NCBI GenBank assembly: GCA_028275425.1
Contig: JAPWUT010000039.1
Coordinates: 1-10,683 of the forward strand
Length of the DNA stretch: 10,683 bases
Direction of reading: 5' to 3'
From: Anaerolineae bacterium
Lineage (GTDB): Bacteria; Chloroflexota; Anaerolineae; SpSt-600
This document shows, one piece after another, positions 1 through 5,833 of this stretch (positions are counted from its first letter, which is position 1; every line of letters starts with the position of its first letter). Under the pieces are notes generated by a model. That model was not told the origin of the DNA, did no database searches, and saw nothing but the letters and a program-made list of their open reading frames with translations. Made by a program: the position numbers and the translations under genes.

Positions 1-456
1 GTCAGGAGGGAAAGCGGGGGGCATAAAACTGTGGGGGCTGGAGCCTGGCCTTTGGTGCGGGATGTCCTGGAACAAAGTGCCTCCAGCAGCTACGTTGAGG
101 ACTTGGAGGCCACGGCATATCCCCAAAACTGGCTTCCCTAATTCCAAAAATTTCCGGGCCAGGAAAACCTCAACTCTATCCCTTTCCCAATCCACCCACA
201 TAAGCCACTCTGTTGGCTCCTCCCCGTAGAAAGAGGGGTGAATATCTCCACCACCTCCTAAGAGGAGGCCATCGGCAAAACCGGCTATTTGTGCCAGGCT
301 CTCTTCTCCGAGAAGGGGGATTATCAGCGGAATTCCCCCGGCCTTCTCCAAAGCCTCAATGTAAGCCTGGTATTGCCCTTGGAGGCGGGCCTTGTAGCCG
401 GGCAAGATTTCGCACTCAGAGTTCACGGCCGGAAAAGCTACCAAAGGCTTGCTCAT
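1..456 (-). CDS. Peptidase C26 / gamma-glutamyl-GABA hydrolase-like class I amidotransferase (3' end cut by window)
   Basis: The first 152 residues are present; the rest lies beyond base 1. The protein begins MSKPLVAFPA. Around residues 63-80 it carries the run DGLLLGGGGDIHPSFYGEEP, typical of peptidase C26 hydrolases of the PuuD type. At 112-117 it has the nucleophile elbow G-I-C-R-G-L, with C114 as the expected catalytic cysteine. The His and Glu of the triad would lie in the missing part. Family members cleave gamma-glutamyl amides such as gamma-glutamyl-GABA, or folate-type polyglutamates, in the cytoplasm. The ATG at 456 overlaps the stop of the upstream MFS gene (ATGA), so the two are probably translationally coupled and cotranscribed. 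The substrate is not deducible, and the pairing with a transporter does not settle it. Confidence 0.9.
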   Translation of the reverse strand, partial: MSKPLVAFPAVNSECEILPGYKARLQGQYQAYIEALEKAGGIPLIIPLLGEESLAQIAGFADGLLLGGGGDIHPSFYGEEPTEWLMWVDWERDRVEVFLARKFLELGKPVLGICRGLQVLNVAAGGTLFQDIPHQRPGSSPHSFMPPAFPPD

Positions 457-1664
457 CGGACCGCCAGAGCCAGCAATACTGAAGCCACGCCGGCCATCAG
501 AGCCCCGAAGTAGAAGGGGGCGGAAGGGGAGAAGGCCTGCCACAGAACTCCGGCGATGAAGCTTGAAGGAAAAGCCATTATCCCCACGGCACTGTGGTAA
601 AGGCCATATGCACTTGCCCTTAAGGGGGATGGGACGAGGTCGGCAACCAGAGCTCTGGCTACCCCTTCCGTAAAGCCGTAATATATTCCGTAAGCTACGT
701 AGAGGAGCCAGACATGCCAAGCTTTAAAAGCCAAGGCAAATCCGAGGTAAATCAGCGCATAAGCCATCCAACCAGCTATTATTACCCTCCTGCGGCCGAT
801 GCGGTCGGAAATCTCTCCTGCGGGCATGGAGACAAGGGAGTAAAGGACGTTGAAACCGACCAGCATCACCGTTATCTGGAACACGTTCAGTCCCACATTC
901 TGAGCCCTCAGGATGAGGAAGGCATCGCTGGAGTTGCCCAAGGTGAAGAGGACAACGGCCAGGAGGAAGAAGAGGAACCTCTTGTCAAAGTTTCGGGGGG
1001 AGATAAGGAGGGGGGCGGAAGTTTCCCTTTTAGATGGCTTTACTTCGGTGACAAAGAGTAGGGCGAGGGCTACGGCAATGAAGCCGGGTATCATGGCCAA
1101 TATGACGATTAAGCGGTAGGTTTGAAGGGAGAGGGTCATAGCCCCTTTTTGGCTCAGATACACTACCAAAGCAGCCAAGGCTAAACCTGTGACAGCGCCG
1201 GCGGTATCGGCAGCGCGGTGGAAGCCGAAAGAGCGCCCTCGGTTCTCCAGAGGAGATGAATCGGCTACGAGGGCATCTCGTGGGGAAGTCCTTATTCCCT
1301 TGCCTACTCTATCGGCAAAGCGAATGGCCAGGACTTGAGGCCAGGAATTGGCAATGGCTAAGAAAGGTTTAGCTATGGAAGAGAGCCCGTAGCCCAGCAC
1401 CACGAGGCCCTTCCTTTTTCCGAGCAAATCGGAGAACCATCCCGAAAACAGTTTCAGAAGGCTGGCCGTGGCCTCAGCTATGCCTTCTATAAGGCCGATG
1501 ATGGAGGTTTTCACCCCCAGGACGTTGGCCAGAAAGAGCGGCAAGAGGGTCAAGCTCATCTCAGAGCTTATATCCGTGAGGAAGCTTACCAGCCCCAGGA
1601 CCAGGACATTGCGTGTTAGGCCTAAAGCCGTTTGGGCTCTTGTCACTGCAGAATTTGACTTCAT
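453..1664 (-). CDS. MFS transporter, 12-TM type, 403 aa
   Basis: A complete major facilitator protein of usual length. It shows the loop motif A in both halves: GWFSDLLGKRKG at about 75-86 and AGEISDRIGRRR at about 282-293. The RVGKGIRTSPRDALVADS stretch at about 119-136 is typical of a bacterial MFS subfamily of unknown or efflux-type function. Hydrophobic segments follow one another through the whole length. The ATG at 1664 is supported by a consensus promoter about 30 bp upstream, which leaves a leader of only about 20 nt; a G-rich stretch (GGGGG) is the only ribosome-binding candidate. The stop overlaps the start of the peptidase C26 gene by four bases (ATGA), so the two form one operon. 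The substrate cannot be named from sequence. Confidence 0.93.
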   Translation of the reverse strand: MKSNSAVTRAQTALGLTRNVLVLGLVSFLTDISSEMSLTLLPLFLANVLGVKTSIIGLIEGIAEATASLLKLFSGWFSDLLGKRKGLVVLGYGLSSIAKPFLAIANSWPQVLAIRFADRVGKGIRTSPRDALVADSSPLENRGRSFGFHRAADTAGAVTGLALAALVVYLSQKGAMTLSLQTYRLIVILAMIPGFIAVALALLFVTEVKPSKRETSAPLLISPRNFDKRFLFFLLAVVLFTLGNSSDAFLILRAQNVGLNVFQITVMLVGFNVLYSLVSMPAGEISDRIGRRRVIIAGWMAYALIYLGFALAFKAWHVWLLYVAYGIYYGFTEGVARALVADLVPSPLRASAYGLYHSAVGIMAFPSSFIAGVLWQAFSPSAPFYFGALMAGVASVLLALAVR

Positions 1665-1690
1665 TTTCCAACCCCCGAGCTTTTGGGCTT

Positions 1691-1718
1691 ATTATACACT
1701 CTAACCTTTGCCTGTCAA
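1691..1718 (-). promoter_or_regulatory. Sigma-70-type promoter of the MFS-peptidase operon
   Basis: Read on the minus strand: TTGACA (1718-1713), a 16-bp spacer, then TATAAT (1696-1691). Both hexamers match consensus. Transcription should start near 1684, about 20 nt before the MFS start codon. The strength suggests constitutive expression, and no clear operator palindrome is seen over it. Confidence 0.88.
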
Positions 1719-1767
1719 CCTTTCCTAAATGGGGGCTCCGCTCCCTCCACCACCATTTTCCTGCCCT

Positions 1768-1840
1768 CGTTGGCTTAGGGTTCGCCAGAGTTTTGGGTCC
1801 CACTCTTGGCTGGGTTCCAGGAGTTGGCAACTCGCCCCCT
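1768..1840 (+). repeat. Dispersed GC-rich intergenic repeat, module B copy 1
   Basis: Begins CGTTGGCTTAGGGTTCGCC, then GTTTTGGGTCCCACTC, and ends near CAACTCGCCCCC. It aligns over about 72 bp, with scattered substitutions, to copies at 1922-1993, 7911-7983 (minus strand) and 9061-9132. It has no convincing reading frame conserved between copies. It is joined directly to a module A hairpin unit at 1841-1921. Confidence 0.85.
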
Positions 1841-1921
1841 ATTTTAAAACTCTGGGGGGACACCCCCCACAGCCCCCTGCCATGGGGGCTGCGTCCCCCT
1901 GGACCCCCCTTTGCCCACCCT
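1841..1921 (+). repeat. Module A unit: C-rich hairpin element between two module B copies
   Basis: Contains a perfect hairpin, AGCCCCC (1871-1877), a 6-nt loop, GGGGGCT (1884-1890), followed by CCCCCTGGACCCCCC and TTTGCCC. The CCCCCTGGACCCC part recurs on the minus strand next to the 7911-7983 copy, and a decayed version (CCAGGAGGCTTTGCCCCTGG) follows the 9061 copy. The alternation of A and B is therefore a property of the element, not chance. Confidence 0.75.
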
Positions 1922-1993
1922 CGTAGGCTTAGGGTTTGCCGGCGTTTTGGGTCCCTCTCGTGGGCGGGGTTGCAATAGAGGCCAACTCGCTCC
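1922..1993 (+). repeat. Dispersed intergenic repeat, module B copy 2
   Basis: Begins CGTAGGCTTAGGGTTTGCC and aligns to copy 1, 154 bp upstream in the same direction. It is followed by CTTTTTAAAATTCGTGGGG, which matches the TTTTAAAACTCTGGGG that follows copy 1. That makes this a tandem B-A-B(-A) array ending near 2030, just upstream of the SRP RNA promoter. Confidence 0.85.
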
Positions 1994-2052
1994 TTTTTAA
2001 AATTCGTGGGGACACATCCCCGCATTTGCAGAGGTTGCGGAGTGAAAGCAAT

Positions 2053-2081
2053 TTGCCATTGGGCGGTGGAGTGGGTAAAAT
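2053..2081 (+). promoter_or_regulatory. Promoter of the SRP RNA gene
   Basis: TTGCCA (2053-2058), a 17-bp spacer, TAAAAT (2076-2081): each hexamer differs from consensus at one position. The predicted start, about 2088, coincides with the 5' strand of the closing helix of the SRP RNA, which supports both calls. Confidence 0.75.
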
Positions 2082-2087
2082 TAAAGG

Positions 2088-2364
2088 TGGCGGTCGTGCT
2101 AAGCGGGGAGCTGGCGGTGCCCTGTACCCGCAATCCGCCATAGCGGGGCCTAATTCCCCCCTCGAGGGCCTGGGTTGGGAAACTGGCCGGACTGGAAAGC
2201 GTTGAAGGCTGGGTCCTGTGCAACGGGAGCCCACGAACCCCGCCAGGCCCGGAAGGGAGCAACGGTAAGTGGTAACTCCCGGGTGCCGCAGGGGCGCCTG
2301 GCCGGAGCCCAAGGTCCGGTTAAGTCCTGGGCTTCAGGTTCGAAAGGGGGGTGCACGACCGCCT
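2088..2364 (+). ncRNA. ffs: Long bacterial SRP RNA (4.5S/6S-type, with Alu domain), about 277 nt
   Basis: The 5' strand GGCGGTCGTGC (2089-2099) is perfectly complementary to GCACGACCGCC (2353-2363), closing the molecule. Next to it is the Alu-domain-like segment with GGTGCCCTGTACCCGCAATC (about 2117-2136). The conserved Ffh-binding helix 8 is CCAGGCCCGGAAGGGAGCA (about 2243-2261), with the GGAA tetraloop at 2251-2254 and the asymmetric loop that contacts Ffh. Inner helices also pair, for example GGGAG (2225-2229) with CTCCC (2276-2280) and CCGGAC (2187-2192) with GTCCGG (2314-2319). Long SRP RNAs with an Alu domain are known from Bacillus, Clostridium and Thermotoga relatives. The RNA meets the convergent ferredoxin gene at 2365, one base apart. 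Confidence 0.93.
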
Positions 2365-2751
2365 TTAAATTGCCACTCTAAGCCCTGAGGCGCTTTCCTC
2401 CCTGCGGCATTCCGGACAGAGCCCCTTCCAATCGGGTTCGCCTCCTAAGACTTTGGAAACCTTGGGCAGGACAAAGGCCATCTCTTCCCTGGTGGCAAAA
2501 GGCTTGCCACACTTGGAGCAGGGGATAAGTTCAAATTCCAAAGTTAGAGGCTTCCCAGGCCCTGCTCCAAAGGCTATAGCCCCAGTGGGACAGGCCCTGA
2601 GACAAAGGTCGCAGTCCTCCTCGCAAGAGGCTGGGAAGGCAATGGTTCGGCGGTTGCCAACATCGGTTAGGGAAATGTGGAGGGGAGCACATATTGAGGA
2701 GCAAGCTCTGCATCCTATGCACTTCTCTCCGGCTACTTCAAGTGTCCTCAT
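2365..2751 (-). CDS. Two-cluster ferredoxin with C-terminal CxxC...CxxC region, 128 aa
   Basis: Likely electron carrier at the end of the cooS-fdhA operon. Residues 11-21 give CxxCxxCxxxC and residues 43-54 give Cx3CxxCxxxCP, enough for two [4Fe-4S] clusters. C78/C81 and C112/C115 form two further CxxC pairs, probably a zinc ribbon or rubredoxin-like knuckle, as found in some HydN/NuoI-like proteins. The chosen ATG at 2751 overlaps the stop of the preceding Fe-S gene (ATGA) and has AGGAGG about 6 nt upstream; the frame is open farther upstream, but those starts lie inside the other gene. The protein is cytoplasmic with no membrane segment. The partner enzyme is inferred from the operon only. 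Just past the stop the convergent SRP RNA begins, so the transcript ends against it. Confidence 0.88.
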   Translation of the reverse strand: MRTLEVAGEKCIGCRACSSICAPLHISLTDVGNRRTIAFPASCEEDCDLCLRACPTGAIAFGAGPGKPLTLEFELIPCSKCGKPFATREEMAFVLPKVSKVLGGEPDWKGLCPECRREESASGLRVAI

Positions 2752-3206
2752 TTCCCCCTCCTCTCGTATCCCATGGCCCAACTCAAGCCGGCAATCCCCC
2801 TCTTGCGGTGTGAAAAATCGGCTACGCACGAGTAGCTTATGGCCCCAGCAGGACAGGTAAGGGCACAGGCAGGCATTAGGCCTTCCTGGCGCCTATGGGA
2901 GCAGAGGTCACACTTGTAAGCGCGTTTCCCATCAAGCCCTATCGCTCCGAAGGGGCAAGCCAAAAGGCAGAGTTCGCAGCCTGTGCACTTTTCCCTGTGG
3001 AAAATAACTTCACCATCCCTCTGCTCAAGTGCACCGGTGTAGCAGACTTCAAGGCATGCGGCGTTCTGGCAGTGGCGGCAGAGTATCGGAACTCCTTGCG
3101 GAAGGACCCAAACATTGCTCAGGCCGCCGTGTTCCCTGGCGCAGGCAACCTCGCAAGCGTAGCAAGAGATGCACCGTTCGGGGCGAACCAGGACCTCATA
3201 CCCCAT
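2748..3206 (-). CDS. HycB/CooF-like polyferredoxin subunit (four [4Fe-4S] motifs), 152 aa
   Basis: Electron-transfer subunit of the DMSO reductase FeS-subunit family, probably the direct partner of the formate dehydrogenase encoded just upstream. Cysteines fall in four groups: C12-C15-C18-C22, then LCRHCQNAACLEVC, CTGCELCLLACP, and a split CDLC...CALTCP. This is the usual pattern for HycB, HydN, FdhB and CooF proteins of 140-180 aa. The ATG at 3206 has AAGGAGG at good spacing and overlaps the fdhA stop by 11 bases, which implies tight coupling. There is no twin-arginine signal or transmembrane helix, so the complex should be cytoplasmic. It resembles CooF in the same operon and may be a diverged paralogue. 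Confidence 0.92.
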   Translation of the reverse strand: MGYEVLVRPERCISCYACEVACAREHGGLSNVWVLPQGVPILCRHCQNAACLEVCYTGALEQRDGEVIFHREKCTGCELCLLACPFGAIGLDGKRAYKCDLCSHRRQEGLMPACALTCPAGAISYSCVADFSHRKRGIAGLSWAMGYERRGK

Positions 3207-5241
3207 GGCTTCCTCCTTTCTCTACCCGACAAGCACTTACCTTGTAGGCTGGGATGCGGGCTTCTGGGTCAAGCTCCTTAAGGGTTAAGAAGTTGACTCC
3301 AGGGAAATGGAAGGGGAGGAAAATCAAGCCAGGGATGACTTTCTCGCTTATCCGCACCATTGCCTCCACTTCTCCCCTGGGTGAGCTTATCCGAACCCTC
3401 TCGCCTTCAACCAAGCCCATCTCCTCCGCATCTTGAGGGTTGATTTCCACCCATAAGCTTGGAGCATAGCGGGAGAGAGGCAGGATGTTTCGGCTCAGGG
3501 CTCCGGAGTTGTAATGAGCTACCATGCGGCCGGTGGTCATAATCAAGGGGAAATTGAGGCTGGGCTCTTCTTTAGGAGGTTGATGGCTTACAGGGTAAAA
3601 ATTGGCTTTGCCATCAGGGGTAAGGAACCGATCTCGGTGGAGGATTGGCGTTCCGGGATGGGATTGGTCTGGACAAGGCCAGAAGATTCCCTCGGTGCTG
3701 GCCTTTAAACGTTCAGGGGTTATGCCGCGGTAGGCTGGGATTGCAAGGCCTATCTCTCTTAGCACTTCTTCAGGGGAAAAGGTCTTGTCCCAAAGCCCAA
3801 TCTTTTTGCCCAATAGGCCGATTATTTCCAAGTCCGATAGCACCCCTTGCGGCTCCACGGCCTTTTCCGACCACTGGACCCGGCGCTCAGTGGAGGTGTA
3901 GGAGCCGGATTTTTCGGCCCAGCAAGCTACGGGGAGGACCAGGTGAGCCAGCTGGGCAGTTTCAGTCAGGAAGAGGTCCTGGACAGCGAGGAATTCCAGC
4001 TTCTCCAGTGCTTTCAGAGTATCGCCTGCTTTGGGGTCCGATACCGCCGGGTTTTCTCCCATTATGTACATGGCCTTGATTTTGCCCTCAATGGCCGCTT
4101 CCATCATTTCCACCACTGTTAAACCAGGCTTAGGGGGGAGGTCTTCCCGGCCCCAGAGGGAAGCGAGCCTTCGGCGCCCACCGTCATCCGTTGTGGGCAC
4201 ATAGCCTGGCAGCAGGTCAGCAAGGGCACCCATATCCGATGCGCCTTGGACATTGTTCTGGCCCCTCAAGGGGAAGAGGCCGGTGCCTGGTCGGCCTACT
4301 TGCCCGCACATAAGGGCCAAGTTAGCGCAGGCCAGGACGTTATCGGTCCCGGTGGCATGCTGAGTAACACCCATGCAGTAGATTATGGCCGAAGCTTCGG
4401 AGCGGGCATAAGCTCTGGCCGCAGTCACGATGTCAGCGGGGTTGAGGCCGGTGATTTCAGAGGCTTTTTCTACAGAGAAATCGCTCAAAGAAGCCCTCAG
4501 CGCTTCAAACCCTTTCGTCCTTTGAGCGATGAATTGGAAGTCAGCCAGCCCTTCCCGCAGGATAACGGCCATCATCCCATTGAGAAGGGCGATGTTGGTT
4601 CCGGGACGCAATGGGAGGTAAAGGTTGGCGAGCTGAGCTGTTGGGGTATAGCGTGGGTCGGCAACGATTACGAAAGCTCCTCGGTCCTTTGCCTCCAGGA
4701 CCCAGCGGGATACAATGGGGTGATTTTCGGCAAAGTTGGAGCCCAGGATGAAGATGCAGCGGGAATTGGCCAGGTCTGGGATGGGGTTGGTCATTGTGCC
4801 GGAGCCCAAGGCTTTCCTTAGCCCCACCACGGAAGGGGAATGGCACAGGCGGGCGCAGTGGTCCACGTTGTTAGTCCCGAGTAGGCGAGCCATCTTCTGG
4901 AAGAGGTAATTCTCCTCGTTGGTGGCCTTGGCCGAGGAGAGGAATCCGAGGGCATCAGGGCCATGCTTTTCCTTGACTTCCATCAGTCGCCTTGCCAGTA
5001 ATTCCAAAGCTTCATCCCAGCCGATTTCTCTCCATCCCCCTCTTTCCCTGACCATTGGGCTGCGGATGCGGTTGGGGTGGTAGAGGATTTCCAAGGCGGC
5101 GTTCCCCTTTGGGCACAAAGCTCCCTTGGTAAGTGGGTGGTCGGTTATGTATTCTATGCCGATGGCTTCTCCGTTGGAGACCTTGATACCCAGAGGGCAA
5201 CCCGCCCCACAGTAAGGGCAAATCGTGGGAACTACCTTCAT
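3196..5241 (-). CDS. fdhA: Formate dehydrogenase catalytic subunit, Mo/W-bis-MGD, cysteine form, 681 aa
   Basis: Interconverts formate and CO2 in the cytoplasm. C8, C11, C15 and C43 (CPYCGAGC...CPKG) bind the N-terminal [4Fe-4S] cluster, with the conserved Lys at 45. The metal ligand is C133 followed by H134 in DHCARLCHSPSV; the codon is TGC (4845-4843), where E. coli FdhF has selenocysteine. The run RGQNNVQGASDMG supplies the active-site Arg that follows the ligand region in FdhF. The last 120 residues form the molydopterin dinucleotide-binding domain. The length fits FdhF-type enzymes. I chose the ATG at 5241, preceded by AAGGAGG, although the frame is open to 5328; the extra 29 residues are unlike the family and cover the intergenic hairpin. 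No signal peptide is seen. A sibling molybdopterin oxidoreductase is possible, but the C-H pair and context favour formate. Confidence 0.93.
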   Translation of the reverse strand: MKVVPTICPYCGAGCPLGIKVSNGEAIGIEYITDHPLTKGALCPKGNAALEILYHPNRIRSPMVRERGGWREIGWDEALELLARRLMEVKEKHGPDALGFLSSAKATNEENYLFQKMARLLGTNNVDHCARLCHSPSVVGLRKALGSGTMTNPIPDLANSRCIFILGSNFAENHPIVSRWVLEAKDRGAFVIVADPRYTPTAQLANLYLPLRPGTNIALLNGMMAVILREGLADFQFIAQRTKGFEALRASLSDFSVEKASEITGLNPADIVTAARAYARSEASAIIYCMGVTQHATGTDNVLACANLALMCGQVGRPGTGLFPLRGQNNVQGASDMGALADLLPGYVPTTDDGGRRRLASLWGREDLPPKPGLTVVEMMEAAIEGKIKAMYIMGENPAVSDPKAGDTLKALEKLEFLAVQDLFLTETAQLAHLVLPVACWAEKSGSYTSTERRVQWSEKAVEPQGVLSDLEIIGLLGKKIGLWDKTFSPEEVLREIGLAIPAYRGITPERLKASTEGIFWPCPDQSHPGTPILHRDRFLTPDGKANFYPVSHQPPKEEPSLNFPLIMTTGRMVAHYNSGALSRNILPLSRYAPSLWVEINPQDAEEMGLVEGERVRISSPRGEVEAMVRISEKVIPGLIFLPFHFPGVNFLTLKELDPEARIPAYKVSACRVEKGGSHGV

Positions 5242-5266
5242 CGTCTCCTCCTTAGGAAAGGACAAA

Positions 5267-5298
5267 TGGAGGGAGCGGTTGCTTTCCCGCCCCCTCCA
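5267..5298 (-). promoter_or_regulatory. Strong intergenic hairpin between cooF and fdhA
   Basis: The arms at 5267-5278 and 5287-5298 pair over 12 bp, with one G-U wobble in the transcript, around an 8-nt loop. The hairpin lies in the 76-nt spacer after the cooF stop. On the transcript it is followed by ATTTGTCCTTTCC, only weakly U-rich, so it is more likely a partial terminator or an mRNA-stability element than a full terminator. It could set a cooSF to fdhA expression ratio. Confidence 0.7.
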
Positions 5299-5300
5299 CT

Positions 5301-5321
5301 TTAGGCCATCGTCCGGCCTAA
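5301..5321 (-). repeat. Perfect 7-bp inverted repeat spanning the cooF stop
   Basis: TTAGGCC (5301-5307), a 7-nt loop, GGCCTAA (5315-5321). It overlaps the cooF TAG stop at 5320-5318 and sits directly before the 12-bp hairpin, giving two stacked hairpins in the cooF-fdhA gap. Confidence 0.65.
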
Positions 5322-5821
5322 CCGGCAATTCTGTAGCTTTTTGCTACTTCTTCCGCTGCTTCCAGCCGGGTGAGGCGAGCAAATTCTTCTTGTTCCATGA
5401 AGACCAAGGCTTTGGTCGGGCAAGCTTCTACGCACGCAGGGATTTCCCGGCCTGGGCAACGGTCGCATTTGAGGGCAATCCGGCGCTCCCACTCCCGCCC
5501 AATGACTCCGTAGGGGCAGACCATGGTGCACATCCAGCAGCCAATGCATTTATCGGGGTTGTGGGTGACGATACGGGTAAGCGGGTCCTGAGTGAGAGCT
5601 CCTGTGCGGCAAGCTCGGACGCAAGGGGCGTCCTCGCAGTGGCGGCAGAGGAAGGGCATCTTGCGAGCCATGACGTATTCCACGTAGAGCCGGCGGCGAG
5701 GTCGGGGGGTCTCAGAAATGGCCTCAAAGATGTTTTTAGAGCGGGAATGCTCCACAGCGCAGGCCAACTCGCAAGAGTGACATCCAACGCACCGGTCCAG
5801 CCTGACAAATATCTCCTTCAT
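5318..5821 (-). CDS. cooF: CooF-type iron-sulfur protein, electron acceptor of CO dehydrogenase, 167 aa
   Basis: Takes electrons from CooS and passes them to a partner enzyme. It has four cysteine groups: C11-C14-C17-C21, LCRHCEDAPCVRAC, CIGCWMCTMVCP, and CDRC...CVEACP. The length and pattern match CooF and related HycB-type proteins. The ATG at 5821 has GGAGGTGA a few bases upstream and lies 12 nt after the cooS stop, so CooS and CooF should be made together. CooF proteins pair CODH with different partners, such as Ech-type hydrogenase or NAD(P)H oxidoreductase. Here the next gene is a formate dehydrogenase. No membrane segment is visible. Confidence 0.94.
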   Translation of the reverse strand: MKEIFVRLDRCVGCHSCELACAVEHSRSKNIFEAISETPRPRRRLYVEYVMARKMPFLCRHCEDAPCVRACRTGALTQDPLTRIVTHNPDKCIGCWMCTMVCPYGVIGREWERRIALKCDRCPGREIPACVEACPTKALVFMEQEEFARLTRLEAAEEVAKSYRIAG

Positions 5822-5833
5822 GGCTCACCTCCG

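Noticed and set aside
1768..1993. Repeats as a CRISPR array
   Set aside because: Units are about 72 bp, diverged, unevenly spaced, in both orientations and at distant places; no cas genes.
1561..2262. 233-aa minus-strand open frame and neighbours over the repeat and SRP region
   Set aside because: It covers a promoter, repeats and SRP RNA; its composition is Pro/Gly/Arg-rich as expected from GC-rich noncoding DNA.
2336..2346. GGTTCGAA resembling a tRNA T-loop
   Set aside because: No flanking T-stem or acceptor stem; it lies within the 3' part of the SRP RNA.
4246..4821. 191-aa plus-strand open frame
   Set aside because: It is antisense to the well-supported fdhA gene and has no recognisable domain.
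5242..5328. Extended N-terminus of FdhA (29 extra residues)
   Set aside because: The ATG at 5241 has a strong AAGGAGG and starts directly at the Fe-S domain as in the family; the extension would overlap cooF and is encoded by the hairpin DNA.
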